NCBI RefSeq assembly: GCF_003665435.1
Contig: NZ_CP023408.1
Coordinates: 310,001 to 374,000, forward strand
Reading direction: 5' to 3'
Length of the DNA stretch: 64,000 bases
DNA from: Streptomyces fungicidicus
GTDB lineage: Bacteria > Actinomycetota > Actinomycetes > Streptomycetales > Streptomycetaceae
Under the pieces are notes generated by a model. That model made no database searches and was not told the origin of the DNA. It saw nothing but the letters and a program-made list of their open reading frames with translations. Positions 32,496-44,057 of this stretch are shown one piece after another. The position numbers and the translations under genes were made by a program. Positions within the stretch are counted from its first letter, which is position 1. The number at the start of each line of letters is the position of its first letter.

Positions 32496-32551
32496 GGGCC
32501 GTGCGGGCCCGGAGCCGGGACCGTCCGTCCGGCGCCGGGGACCCATGGCCC
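32496..32551. promoter_or_regulatory. Three helically phased palindromes before narK
   Basis: GGGCCGTGCGGGCC (32496-32509), GGGACCGTCCGTCC (32517-32530, weakest) and GGGACCCATGGCCC (32538-32551) start exactly 21 bp apart, two helical turns, and end 120 bp before the narK ATG. The spacing favours cooperative binding of a dimeric regulator on one DNA face. Confidence 0.55.
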
Positions 32552-32671
32552 CTGCCCGTGGGTGATCCCCGGCCCGGAAGGTGGGGGCAGGACGCCGGTT
32601 CCGCGGGCAAGGGGCCCGCCGGGGCGCCCGAACCCGGTGGCGCGCAACCACCACGGACGAAGGGGACGGAC

Positions 32672-33946
32672 ATGGTCCAGCCGTTGAAGTCGGAGCGGGG
32701 CGGCCCGCCCGGGAGCGCGGTGCCCGGCCGGGCGTGGCTCATGCTGGCGCTGGCCACGGTCGGCTTCGCCGTGAACTTCTGGGCGTGGGCGCTGCTCAGC
32801 CCGCTCGCCCCCCGGCTCAAGGACAGCCTGGAGCTGTCCTCGTTCGAGCAGTCGCTGCTGGTGGCCGTGCCGGTCGTGGTCGGCTCGCTGGGCCGCATCC
32901 CGGTCGGCGCGCTGACGGACCGCTTCGGCGGCCGGGTCGTCTTCCCGATCGTGTCGGCGGCGACCATCGTGCCGGTGCTCTACCTGGGCCTGGCCGGCCA
33001 CTCCTCCCTCGCCGCCCTGCTGATCGGCGGATTCTTCCTGGGGATCGGCGGCACCGCGTTCGCCGTCGGCGTCCCGCTGGTCAACGCCTGGTTCCCGCCC
33101 GAGCGGCGCGGCCTGGCCGTCGGAGTCTTCGGCGCCGGCATGGGCGGCACCGCGATCAGCGCCCTGACCACGGTGAAGCTGGTCGACGCGGGCAGCATGT
33201 CCACCCCGTTCCTGATCACCGCCGGGGTACTGGCGGTGTACGCGGTGACCGCGGCGCTGGTGCTGCGGGACGCCCCCGGCCGCAGCGTGCCGACCGAGCC
33301 GCTGTCCCGCCGGCTGGCCGCCACCGCCCGGCTGCCCGTCACCTGGCAGGCCTCCGCCCTCTACGCGGTCGCCTTCGGCGGCTATGTGGCCTTCTCCGTC
33401 TACCTGCCCACGTACCTCAGGACCGGCTACGACCTGACCCAGGCGGACGCCGCCAACCGCATGGCCGGCTTCGTCCTCCTCGCCGTCGCCATGCGCCCGT
33501 TCGGCGGCTGGCTCTCCGACCGGGCCGGCCCGGTCCGGGTACTCGCCGGCTCGCTCGCCGTGGTCGTCGCCGGGGCGGTCGCGCAGGCCTTCACCCCCGC
33601 CCTGGCACCCGTCGGCACCCTCGCCTTCCTGGCCATGGCCGCCGCGCTCGGCGCCGGCAGCGGGGCGACCTTCGCCCTCGTCTCCCGGCTGACCCCGGCC
33701 GGCCAGGTCGGCTCCGTCACCGGCGTGGTCGGCGCCGCGGGCGGGCTCGGCGGCTTCCTGCCCCCGCTGGTGATGGGCTCCCTCTACGGCGCGTTCGGCA
33801 CCTACGCCATCGGTTTCGCCCTGCTGGCGGTGGTGGCCGCCGCCGCACTGGCCTACACCCTCACCGCCGTACGCGCCGCCACCCGTACGGCCGGCGCGGA
33901 CGCCCCTGCGGGGCGCCCGCGCCGCACCGCGGGCACCAGCGCCTAG
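32672..33946 (+). CDS. narK: NarK-type nitrate/nitrite MFS transporter
   Basis: 424 aa with 12 predicted helices. N-terminal WLMLALATVGFAVNFWAWAL and the paired signature regions GALTDRFGGRVVFPIVSA (loop 2-3) and GWLSDRAGPVRVLAGSLA (loop 8-9) identify the nitrate/nitrite porter branch, with Gly-rich nitrate motifs (FGAGMGGTAISALTTVKL; VVGAAGGLGGFLPPLVMG). It supplies nitrate to NarG, whose active site is cytoplasmic, and/or exports nitrite. ATG 32672 follows AAGGGGACGG. narG begins 158 bp downstream and has its own promoter-like sequence. Confidence 0.93.
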   Translation: MVQPLKSERGGPPGSAVPGRAWLMLALATVGFAVNFWAWALLSPLAPRLKDSLELSSFEQSLLVAVPVVVGSLGRIPVGALTDRFGGRVVFPIVSAATIVPVLYLGLAGHSSLAALLIGGFFLGIGGTAFAVGVPLVNAWFPPERRGLAVGVFGAGMGGTAISALTTVKLVDAGSMSTPFLITAGVLAVYAVTAALVLRDAPGRSVPTEPLSRRLAATARLPVTWQASALYAVAFGGYVAFSVYLPTYLRTGYDLTQADAANRMAGFVLLAVAMRPFGGWLSDRAGPVRVLAGSLAVVVAGAVAQAFTPALAPVGTLAFLAMAAALGAGSGATFALVSRLTPAGQVGSVTGVVGAAGGLGGFLPPLVMGSLYGAFGTYAIGFALLAVVAAAALAYTLTAVRAATRTAGADAPAGRPRRTAGTSA

Positions 33947-34012
33947 GCCCCGCCGCAGGCACCCGCTCCCGGACGGTCCCCGCCGTGGGCGCCTCGGTCC
34001 GTGGTGTGCCTG

Positions 34013-34043
34013 TTGACGTTTCCGGGGACGCCCGCCATAGAGT
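34013..34043 (+). promoter_or_regulatory. Vegetative-type promoter before narG
   Basis: TTGACG (34013-34018) and TAGAGT (34038-34043) fit the Streptomyces HrdB consensus (TTGACN, TAGRRT) with a 19-bp spacer, slightly long. The TAGAGT is 61 bp before GTG 34105. No GGGCCG palindrome was found here, so narG may be partly read through from narK or constitutively expressed. Confidence 0.5.
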
Positions 34044-34104
34044 CGTGTGCGGCCGTAACCGATCACGATCGAACGGGCAGCGGTGCCCGGAGCGGAGTGG
34101 CACG

Positions 34105-37821
<3,717 letters not shown>

Positions 37822-37822
37822 C

Positions 37823-39532
37823 ATGCGGGTCATGGCCCAGATGGCGATGGTGATGAACCTCGACAAGTGCATCGGCTGCCACACCTGCTCGGTCACCTGC
37901 AAGCAGGCGTGGACCAATCGCAGCGGCGTCGAGTACGTGTGGTTCAACAACGTGGAGACCCGCCCCGGCCAGGGCTACCCGCGCCGCTACGAGGACCAGG
38001 AGAAGTGGCGCGGCGGCTGGGAGCTCAACAGGAAGGGCAGGCTCGCGCTCAAGGCCGGCGGCCGCTTCAAGAAGCTGGTCACGATCTTCGCCAACCCGGT
38101 CCTGCCGTCCCTGGACGACTACTACGAGCCCTGGACCTACGACTACGAGACCCTGACCAACGCCCCGCTGCAGGAACACACCCCGGTCGCCCGGCCCAAG
38201 TCCCTGATCTCCGGCAAGGACATGAAGATCTCCTGGTCCGCCAACTGGGACGACGACCTCGGCGGGTCGGCGGCGACCAGTGAGAACGACGTGCTGCTGA
38301 ACGAGGTCTCGGAGAAGATCAGGTTCGAGTTCGAGCAGACCTTCATGTTCTATCTGCCGCGCATCTGCGAGCACTGCCTCAACCCGTCCTGCGCCGCCTC
38401 CTGCCCCTCCGGCGCGATCTACAAGCGGGAGGAGGACGGCATCGTCCTCGTCGACCAGGACCGCTGCCGGGGCTGGCGGATGTGCGTCACCGGATGCCCG
38501 TACAAGAAGGTGTACTTCAACCACCGCACCGGCAAGGCCGAGAAGTGCACCTTCTGCTTCCCGCGCGTGGAGGTCGGCCTGCCCACGGTCTGCTCCGAGA
38601 CCTGCGTCGGCCGGCTGCGCTACATCGGCCTCGTCCTCTACGACGCCGACCGGGTGCTGGAAGCCGCGTCCGCACCCGACGACACGGACCTCTGCGAGGC
38701 CCAGCGGAGTGTGTTCCTCGACCCGGACGACCCCGAGGTGACCGCCGCCGCGGAACGCGCGGGCATCCCCCGCGACTGGATCGAGGCCGCCCGGCGCTCA
38801 CCGGTCCACGCCCTGATCAACAGGTACAGGGTGGCGCTGCCGCTGCACCCGGAGTACCGCACCATGCCCATGGTCTGGTACATCCCGCCGCTCTCCCCGG
38901 TCGTCGACGCCGTCCGCGACACCGGGCACGACGCCGAGGACCACCGCAACCTCTTCGCCGCCGTCGACGCCCTGCGCATTCCCGTCGACTACCTGGCCCA
39001 GCTGTTCACCGCGGGCGACCCGGCGCCCGTGGACGCGGTACTGCGCCGGCTGGCCGCCATGCGCGCCTACATGCGAGACATCAACCTCGGCCGCGAGCCG
39101 GACGCCTCGGTGCCCGAGGCCGTCGGCATGAGCGAGGAGCAGATGTACGACATGTACCGGCTGCTGGCCCTCGCCAAGTACGACGAGCGGTACGTCATCC
39201 CCGAGGCGCACGCCGAACAGGCCCACGGCCTCGAGGAACTGGCCACCGAGTGCAGCCTCGACTACGAGGGCGGGCCGGGCATGGGAGGCTCCGGCCCCTT
39301 CGGCGAGGCGTCCGGCGGCGCGGCGCCCCTCGCGGTGGAGAACTACCGCGCCCTGCGCGACCGGCAGCTCTCCGACACCCACGCCGCCCCCGAGGACAAG
39401 GCCGGCCGCGTCAACCTCCTCAACTGGGACGGCAGAAGCAGCCCACCCGGGCTCTTCCCGCCGAAGCCGCCGGCGCCGCCGGGGCACGGCGACGGCCCGC
39501 ACGGCGGGGGAGAGGGAGGACCGAGGTCATGA
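37823..39532 (+). CDS. narH: Respiratory nitrate reductase, beta subunit
   Basis: Iron-sulfur electron-transfer subunit (569 aa). Four cluster-binding groups: CIGCHTCSVTCK, CEHCLNPSCAASCPSGAIYK, CRGWRMCVTGCPYKKVYF (the Trp marks the [3Fe-4S] centre) and KCTFCF...PTVCSETC. The C-terminal half has the NarH domain ending in VNLLNWDG, then a Pro/Gly-rich tail (PPKPPAPPGHGDG) of about 30 residues that appears specific to this group. ATG 37823 comes one base after the narG stop, with AGGAGG upstream inside narG. Confidence 0.97.
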   Translation: MRVMAQMAMVMNLDKCIGCHTCSVTCKQAWTNRSGVEYVWFNNVETRPGQGYPRRYEDQEKWRGGWELNRKGRLALKAGGRFKKLVTIFANPVLPSLDDYYEPWTYDYETLTNAPLQEHTPVARPKSLISGKDMKISWSANWDDDLGGSAATSENDVLLNEVSEKIRFEFEQTFMFYLPRICEHCLNPSCAASCPSGAIYKREEDGIVLVDQDRCRGWRMCVTGCPYKKVYFNHRTGKAEKCTFCFPRVEVGLPTVCSETCVGRLRYIGLVLYDADRVLEAASAPDDTDLCEAQRSVFLDPDDPEVTAAAERAGIPRDWIEAARRSPVHALINRYRVALPLHPEYRTMPMVWYIPPLSPVVDAVRDTGHDAEDHRNLFAAVDALRIPVDYLAQLFTAGDPAPVDAVLRRLAAMRAYMRDINLGREPDASVPEAVGMSEEQMYDMYRLLALAKYDERYVIPEAHAEQAHGLEELATECSLDYEGGPGMGGSGPFGEASGGAAPLAVENYRALRDRQLSDTHAAPEDKAGRVNLLNWDGRSSPPGLFPPKPPAPPGHGDGPHGGGEGGPRS

Positions 39533-40197
39533 GGAACCGGCTCAGGCTCAAGTCCGCCCCACGCGTCCAGCCGTGGCACCCCCACGCCTGGCAGCTCCAG
39601 TCCCTGCTCCTGGGCTACCCCGACGAGCGGCAGGCCGGCCATCTGGCCCTGGCCCGCGGGGCCGCCCCCGCGCTCCCCGCCGAGGTGCGCGAACCCCTGC
39701 TCCGTTTCGCCGGGCACGCCGAGGAGACCGGCACCGAGGCCCTCGCCGCCGCCTACGTGGCCACCTTCGACCACCGCAGACGCTGCTGCCCCTACCTCAC
39801 CTACTACGCCCACGGCGACACCCGCAAAAGGGGCGTCGCCCTGCTCCGGCTCAAACAGACCTACGCCAAGGGAGGCCTGCGGCTCACCGACGACGAACTG
39901 CCCGACCACCTCGCCGTCGTCCTGGAGTTCGCCGCGATCGACCCGCCGGCCGGTCTGCTTCTGCTCACCGGACACCGGGCGGGCCTGGAGCTGCTGCGCC
40001 TCGCCCTGCGGGAGGAGAACTCCCCGTGGGCCGCCCTGCTGGATTCCGTCTCCGCGACCCTGCCCCCGCTCGCCGGGGACCAGCACGAGGCGGTCGCCCG
40101 GCTCGCCGCCGAGGGCCCGCCCGGCGAGGAGGTCGGCCTCGATCCCTACGCGCCCCCGCGGTACACGCCCGCCCCGCCGGCAGGAGGCCCCCGATGA
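39529..40197 (+). CDS. narJ: Nitrate reductase assembly chaperone (delta)
   Basis: 222 aa TorD/NarJ-type chaperone needed for molybdenum-cofactor insertion into NarG and its membrane docking. All-helical, with QSLLLGYPDERQAGHLALAR, YVATFDHRRRCCPYLTYYAH (the conserved Y-x-x-x-F-D...P-Y-L-T motif), GDTRKRGVALLRLKQTY and DELPDHLAVVLEFAAI. ATG 39529 overlaps the narH stop as ATGA. Confidence 0.95.
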   Translation: MRNRLRLKSAPRVQPWHPHAWQLQSLLLGYPDERQAGHLALARGAAPALPAEVREPLLRFAGHAEETGTEALAAAYVATFDHRRRCCPYLTYYAHGDTRKRGVALLRLKQTYAKGGLRLTDDELPDHLAVVLEFAAIDPPAGLLLLTGHRAGLELLRLALREENSPWAALLDSVSATLPPLAGDQHEAVARLAAEGPPGEEVGLDPYAPPRYTPAPPAGGPR

Positions 40198-40961
40198 CCG
40201 CACACGGCCGAGCCGTCACCCTGGCCGCGGAGTCCGGCACCGGCGGCATCCTGCTCTGGGTGGTGCTGCCGTACCTCAGTCTCGCGGCGTTCGTCCTCGG
40301 CCACGTCTGGCGGTACCGCTACGACAAGTTCGGCTGGACCACCCGCTCCTCCCAGCTCTACGAACGTCGCCTGCTGCGCGTCGGCAGCCCGCTGTTCCAC
40401 TTCGGCATCCTCGTCGTGGCGCTGGGCCACGTCGGGGGACTGGTCGTCCCGGAGAGCTGGACCGAGGCGGCCGGCGTCAGCGAGCACACCTACCACGTCC
40501 TCGCCGTCGTCCTCGGCACCGTCGCCGGCGTCTGCACCCTCGGCGGGCTGGCCGTCCTGATCTACCGCCGGCGCACCGTCGGCCCGGTCTTCTCGGCCAC
40601 CACCCGCAACGACAAGGCGATGTACCTGTTCCTGACGGTGACCATCGGGCTGGGCCTGGCCGCGACCGTGGCGGCGAACATCGTCGGCGGCGGCTACAAC
40701 TACCGCGAGACCGTCTCCCCGTGGTTCCGCTCGATCTTCTTCCTGGGGCCCGACCCGGACCTGATGACCGGCGCCCCGGTCCTCTTCCGGCTGCACGCGC
40801 TGAGCGCGCTGCTGCTCTTCGCCGTCTGGCCCTTCACCCGGCTCGTCCACATGCTCACCGCGCCGCTGGGCTACCTCACCCGCCCGTACATCGTCTACCG
40901 CAGCCGCGACGCGCGGCTCGGCACCCGCCCGCCCCGCCGGGGCTGGGAGCGCACGGGCTGA
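40194..40961 (+). CDS. narI: Respiratory nitrate reductase, gamma (cytochrome b) subunit
   Basis: 255-aa integral membrane diheme cytochrome b that oxidises menaquinol. Five helices; the heme-ligand His residues are visible in SPLFHFGILVVALGHVGGLV and FRLHALSALLLFAVW...TRLVHMLTAP. The basic C-terminus (YRSRDARLGTRPPRRG) is cytoplasmic. ATG 40194 overlaps narJ as ATGA. It ends the operon, converging with the DUF1918 fusion gene 24 bp away. Confidence 0.96.
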   Translation: MTAHGRAVTLAAESGTGGILLWVVLPYLSLAAFVLGHVWRYRYDKFGWTTRSSQLYERRLLRVGSPLFHFGILVVALGHVGGLVVPESWTEAAGVSEHTYHVLAVVLGTVAGVCTLGGLAVLIYRRRTVGPVFSATTRNDKAMYLFLTVTIGLGLAATVAANIVGGGYNYRETVSPWFRSIFFLGPDPDLMTGAPVLFRLHALSALLLFAVWPFTRLVHMLTAPLGYLTRPYIVYRSRDARLGTRPPRRGWERTG

Positions 40962-40985
40962 CCGCAGAGGGCGCAGCCGGGCCGT

Positions 40986-41849
40986 TCACCCGTCGGCCGG
41001 GGTGATACGGCGTCCCGTGAGACGGGCGGGCCGGATCGACACCCACAGCTCGCGCTCGCCCCCGGCCCACGGCGTGGTGTGGGCGCGTTCGGTGAGCCGT
41101 CGCGCCTCGCCGGGCTCCGTGACGGCCCGTGCGGGGCCGACGGCCAGCACGCTCCAGCCCCGGCTCATGGCCTCGTCCACACGGTCGACCTCGAAGGCGA
41201 CCTCCGCCCCCACGGCCGCCGCCGGGAGGGCGCCGGGGACGGTCCTGAACACGATCGCGTCGTCGACGACCTCGTAGTTCACCGGGACCACCGCCGGCCC
41301 CTCGGCCGTGGTCACCGCGACACGCCCCACACCGTGTGTGGACAGCAGGGCGCGGCACTCCTCCGGCTCCAGGTCCCGCAGCTCGGGGTGGAGCAGCGCC
41401 ATGCCCCGTCCCGGCGGCAGGTCGACGCCGCCCCCGCGCAGCGCCTGCACGCTGGTGCCCAGCGCGGCGGCCAGCCTGACCAGGGTCGCCAGGCTCGGGT
41501 CGCCCGGGTGCTCCTCCAGGTACGCGAGGTAGTCCGGTGCCATCCGGGCGCGGCGGGCCGTCTCCTCGCGGGTCAGCCCCTGCCGTTCGCGTTCCGTGGC
41601 CACCCGCCGCCCGATGTCGCCGGGGCCGGGCGCGCGGTCCGGTTCGCCGGGTCCGGGCTCCTCGCCGAGCGCCCGCACATGGGCGTCGGGTCCGGGGAAC
41701 ACCAGCGACACCTCGTGCGTGTCCGACCAGCGCACGTCGTAGGGGGGTGTGCCGTCCTCGTGGTGCAGTCCGACGATCTCGCCGTCGCGCCGGGTGATGC
41801 CGGTCGCCGGACTCTCGATGACGAGTTGATCGCCGAGGTGGGCTCGCAT
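40986..41849 (-). CDS. DUF1918 - Xre helix-turn-helix - pyridoxamine-oxidase-like fusion
   Basis: 287 aa with three parts. Residues 1-60 are DUF1918 (MRAHLGDQLVIESPATGITR...GTPPYDVRWSDTHEVSLVFP). Residues about 75-135 form an Xre-type DNA-binding domain (IGRRVATERERQGLTREETA...GDPSLATLVRLAAALGTSVQ). Residues about 150-280 form a split-barrel FMN/pyridoxamine 5'-phosphate oxidase-like domain (LSTHGVGRVAVTTAEGPAVV, PVNYEVVDDAIVFRTVPGAL). Xre-flavin fusions occur in actinobacteria, but DUF1918 in front is unusual. A flavin- or F420-responsive repressor is a reasonable guess. ATG 41849 is the start of DUF1918. A hairpin separates it from the CBS-BON gene upstream, so it probably has its own promoter. 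Confidence 0.85.
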   Translation of the reverse strand: MRAHLGDQLVIESPATGITRRDGEIVGLHHEDGTPPYDVRWSDTHEVSLVFPGPDAHVRALGEEPGPGEPDRAPGPGDIGRRVATERERQGLTREETARRARMAPDYLAYLEEHPGDPSLATLVRLAAALGTSVQALRGGGVDLPPGRGMALLHPELRDLEPEECRALLSTHGVGRVAVTTAEGPAVVPVNYEVVDDAIVFRTVPGALPAAAVGAEVAFEVDRVDEAMSRGWSVLAVGPARAVTEPGEARRLTERAHTTPWAGGERELWVSIRPARLTGRRITPADG

Positions 41850-41893
41850 GATCGCCGCTCCTTCCGTGCGGAGGTCCGATGCCTGCGGGGTTC

Positions 41894-41922
41894 CCCGTCC
41901 GGGCGGAGGCCACCCGGACGGG
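41894..41922 (-). terminator. Hairpin after CBS-BON gene
   Basis: CCCGTCCGGG (41894-41903) and CCCGGACGGG (41913-41922) form a perfect 10-bp stem with a 9-base loop, 12 bases beyond the CBS-BON stop codon in its direction of transcription. Confidence 0.6.
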
Positions 41923-41933
41923 AGCCGCCGTTC

Positions 41934-42611
41934 TCAGCCGGCGGCCGCGGCGCCCCGGGGCCCGGCCGAACCGTCGGCGAGACGGAACTCGACGTCGACG
42001 ACCCCCTCGACGGCGCGCACCGCGCGGGCGGCGACCGGCACCAGCGAGGCGTTGCGGATGCGGCCGGTGAGGGTGACGACGCCGTCGGCCACCTCCACCC
42101 GCACGGGCTCCGGCGGGTCCGGGAAGAGGCGGGCGACGACCTCCCGGCCGACCTCCTCGGCGAGTTCCTCGTCCGTCCGCAGGAACACCTTCAGCAGGTC
42201 GACCCGGCTGACGATGCCCTCGAGCATGCCCTCGTCGCTCACCACGGGCAGCCGCTTCAGTTTCAGCTGGGCCATCACCCGCGCCGCCTGTGCGACGGTC
42301 GCGTCGGCGTGGACGGTGACCGCGGGGGAGCTCATCAGGTCCCCGGCGGTCAGGGCCCCCGCCCTGGCCAGATCGGCCAGCCGGTTGCGCTGGGTGAACC
42401 GGTCGGGGTCGCTGTCGCGGAACTCCTCCTTGGGCAGCAGGTCGGCCTCCGACACGACGCCGACGACCCGGCCCTCGCCCTCCAGCACGGGCAGCGCGCT
42501 GATCTTCCACTCCCCGATGAGCCGGACCACGTCCTTGAACGGGGCGTCCCGGCCGACGGCCACCACGGTGTGCGTCATGACGTCACTGACGGTGTACGGG
42601 CTGCCGGTCAT
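41934..42611 (-). CDS. CBS-pair protein with C-terminal BON domain
   Basis: 225 aa. CBS1: VSDVMTHTVVAVGRDAPFKD...GVVSEADLLPKEE; CBS2: AGDLMSSPAVTVHADATVAQ...GIVSRVDLLKVFL; BON: PVRVEVADGVVTLTGRIRNA. Same architecture as the 21198-22025 protein, without its long N-terminus. It probably senses adenylates. ATG 42611 is five bases after the stop of the cyclic-nucleotide-binding gene, so the two are cotranscribed and under the palindromes at 43166-43200. The frame extends to 42818 but only antisense to that gene. Confidence 0.9.
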   Translation of the reverse strand: MTGSPYTVSDVMTHTVVAVGRDAPFKDVVRLIGEWKISALPVLEGEGRVVGVVSEADLLPKEEFRDSDPDRFTQRNRLADLARAGALTAGDLMSSPAVTVHADATVAQAARVMAQLKLKRLPVVSDEGMLEGIVSRVDLLKVFLRTDEELAEEVGREVVARLFPDPPEPVRVEVADGVVTLTGRIRNASLVPVAARAVRAVEGVVDVEFRLADGSAGPRGAAAAG

Positions 42612-42616
42612 GGTCC

Positions 42617-43072
42617 TCACCTGCTTCCACTGCCGTACGGGGCGTACAGGTCGAGCAGCCGGACCCGGGTCGCGTGCAGCCGCTGGGCCACCACCCGGCC
42701 GACCCACGCCGCGACGGCGCGGCCGAGCTCGGGGTCGGCGGCGCACAGCTCCCGCACGGCGTCCGCGTCGAACTCCCAGGCCCGCACCGGGCTGGTGGTC
42801 TCGCCGCCCAGGTGCCACAGTCCGGGAGTGAAGTGCCAGGACCAGCCGATCAGTTCACCGTGGCCCAGGGACTCGATCACGGCCGCGCGGTGGCCGGGCA
42901 CCTGCAGGTCCAGGGCGACCGTCCCGGTCCGGACGATCCAGAACCGGTCGGCGCGCCGCCCCTCCTCGAACAGGCGGACCCCCGCGTCGAAGGAGACTTC
43001 GCGGGCGTGCCGCATCAGCGCCTCACGGTGTTCGGCCGGGAGACCCGCGCTCAGAGTGGTGGTGGATGTCAT
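42617..43072 (-). CDS. Stand-alone cyclic-nucleotide-binding (CRP-like sensor) domain protein
   Basis: 151 aa. It has the beta-roll of CRP/FNR effector domains (LFEEGRRADRFWIVRTGTVA, LDLQVPGHRAAVIESLGHGE, LIGWSWHF) and a dimerisation-like helix (AVAAWVGRVVAQRLHATRVR), but the DNA-binding winged helix is missing: the protein ends soon after. It may act as a ligand-controlled partner rather than a transcription factor. ATG 43072 follows AAAGGAG. Two strong GGGCCK-NN-CGGCCC palindromes lie about 95-130 bp upstream. Confidence 0.85.
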   Translation of the reverse strand: MTSTTTLSAGLPAEHREALMRHAREVSFDAGVRLFEEGRRADRFWIVRTGTVALDLQVPGHRAAVIESLGHGELIGWSWHFTPGLWHLGGETTSPVRAWEFDADAVRELCAADPELGRAVAAWVGRVVAQRLHATRVRLLDLYAPYGSGSR

Positions 43073-43165
43073 CGCTCCGTCTCCTTTCGCGCCCGCCGCC
43101 ACAGCCGAACGGCGGTTCCGGGGCCCTCGATGCCAGCGTGGGCCCCGTGCGGGGGGAGACGCCAC

Positions 43166-43250
43166 GGGCCGTCCGGCCCCGGGTGGGGGCCTTTCGGCCC
43201 CCGCTCGCGGGAGAGGAGCTGCGGCCGGCCGTCAGTGGGCCGGACGGCCC
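43166..43250. promoter_or_regulatory. Candidate OsdR/DosR-type palindromes before the cNMP-domain gene
   Basis: GGGCCGTCCGGCCC (43166-43179, perfect arms) and GGGCCTTTCGGCCC (43187-43200) start 21 bp apart. A third, GGGCCGGACGGCCC (43237-43250, perfect arms), lies within the last codons of the TatA-like gene. All are upstream of ATG 43072 on the minus strand. Confidence 0.6.
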
Positions 43251-43519
43251 TCCGGAGGGGTGTCACCCGCGCGCTCGGCGGATCCGGACGCGGGGGCGGA
43301 CGGCGGCAGCGTCTCCCCCTGGATGATCCGCGGGGTCCCGGGCGTCTCCGGCGTCTCCGGCGTTTCCGGCGCCCGGTCCTGGTCCTTCATCGCGCGGGCC
43401 TCGGCCTTGAGGATGCGGGCCGACTTGCCCGCGGAGCGGACGAGGTCCGGGAGCCTCTTGGCGGCGAGGACGGCGATGATGACGACCAGGACGACAGCCA
43501 GCTCGCTCAGTCCGAACAT
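43232..43519 (-). CDS. tatA: TatA-family protein
   Basis: 95 aa. One N-terminal membrane helix and an amphipathic helix: MFGLSELAVVLVVIIAVLAA then KRLPDLVRSAGKSARILKAE, the TatA/TatE pattern (short FG-x2-E motif, K-x-LP hinge). The C-terminus is acidic/Pro-rich with PETPETPETPGTP. TatA oligomers form the pore of the twin-arginine translocase. As it is solitary, without tatB or tatC, it is probably a secondary copy. ATG 43519 has GGAG ten bases upstream; an in-frame ATG at 43546 is less likely. Its promoter overlaps a BlaI-type inverted repeat. Confidence 0.85.
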   Translation of the reverse strand: MFGLSELAVVLVVIIAVLAAKRLPDLVRSAGKSARILKAEARAMKDQDRAPETPETPETPGTPRIIQGETLPPSAPASGSAERAGDTPPEGRPAH

Positions 43520-43561
43520 GGATGCAATGCTCCTTCTCCGTGGCACGGGCCAGGGGCAGAA

Positions 43562-43577
43562 TCTACATCACTGTAGA
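43562..43577. promoter_or_regulatory. BlaI/MecI-type operator between tatA-like and blaI
   Basis: TCTACA-TCAC-TGTAGA, perfect 6-bp arms with the TACA...TGTA core of BlaI/MecI boxes. On the minus strand the right arm runs into TAGATT, a good -10 for the TatA-like gene. It lies 85 bp before the blaI start, so it can also serve autoregulation. Confidence 0.65.
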
Positions 43578-43661
43578 GAGCGTTGGGGTGGCGCGCTCTC
43601 TCCGGCGGCGTCTATACGATGTCCGCGCGGCGAACAGGCGGTGGCGGAAGGGAGGCGGGAC

Positions 43662-44051
43662 GTGACGGAGCAGCGGGAGCGGTCCCGGCGCAGGGGACAG
43701 GGTGAGCTGGAGGCGCTGGTCCTGGCGGCGCTGCGGGAGGCGGACGGCCCGGCGACGGCAGGCTGGGTGCAGGAGCGCGTGGGCGACGACCTCGCCTACA
43801 CGACCGTCATCACCATCCTGACCCGGCTGCTGGCCAAGGGTGTGGTCACCCGGGAGCGCGCGGGCCGGTCCTTCTCCTGGACCCCCGCGTCCGACCAGGC
43901 GGGACTGGCCGCGAGCCGGATGCGCAAGGTGCTGGACGCCGAGAGCGACCGGGAGGCGGTGCTGGCCAGCTTCGTCACCGGTCTCGGACCCGACGACGAA
44001 CGCCTCCTGCGGGACCTGCTCGGCCAGTCCAGGGACGAAGGGGAAGTCTGA
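43662..44051 (+). CDS. blaI: BlaI/MecI/CopY-family transcriptional repressor
   Basis: 129 aa winged-helix protein: GELEALVLAALREADGPATA, GWVQERVGDDLAYTTVITIL, TRLLAKGVVTRERAGRSFSW, then a dimerisation helix (VLASFVTGLGPDDERLLRDL). BlaI repressors bind TACA-x-TGTA boxes and are usually inactivated by a membrane M56 protease, here encoded 6 bp downstream. GTG 43662 follows GGAGG. No beta-lactamase gene is nearby, so the regulon is of another kind. Confidence 0.92.
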   Translation: MTEQRERSRRRGQGELEALVLAALREADGPATAGWVQERVGDDLAYTTVITILTRLLAKGVVTRERAGRSFSWTPASDQAGLAASRMRKVLDAESDREAVLASFVTGLGPDDERLLRDLLGQSRDEGEV

Positions 44052-44057
44052 GACACC

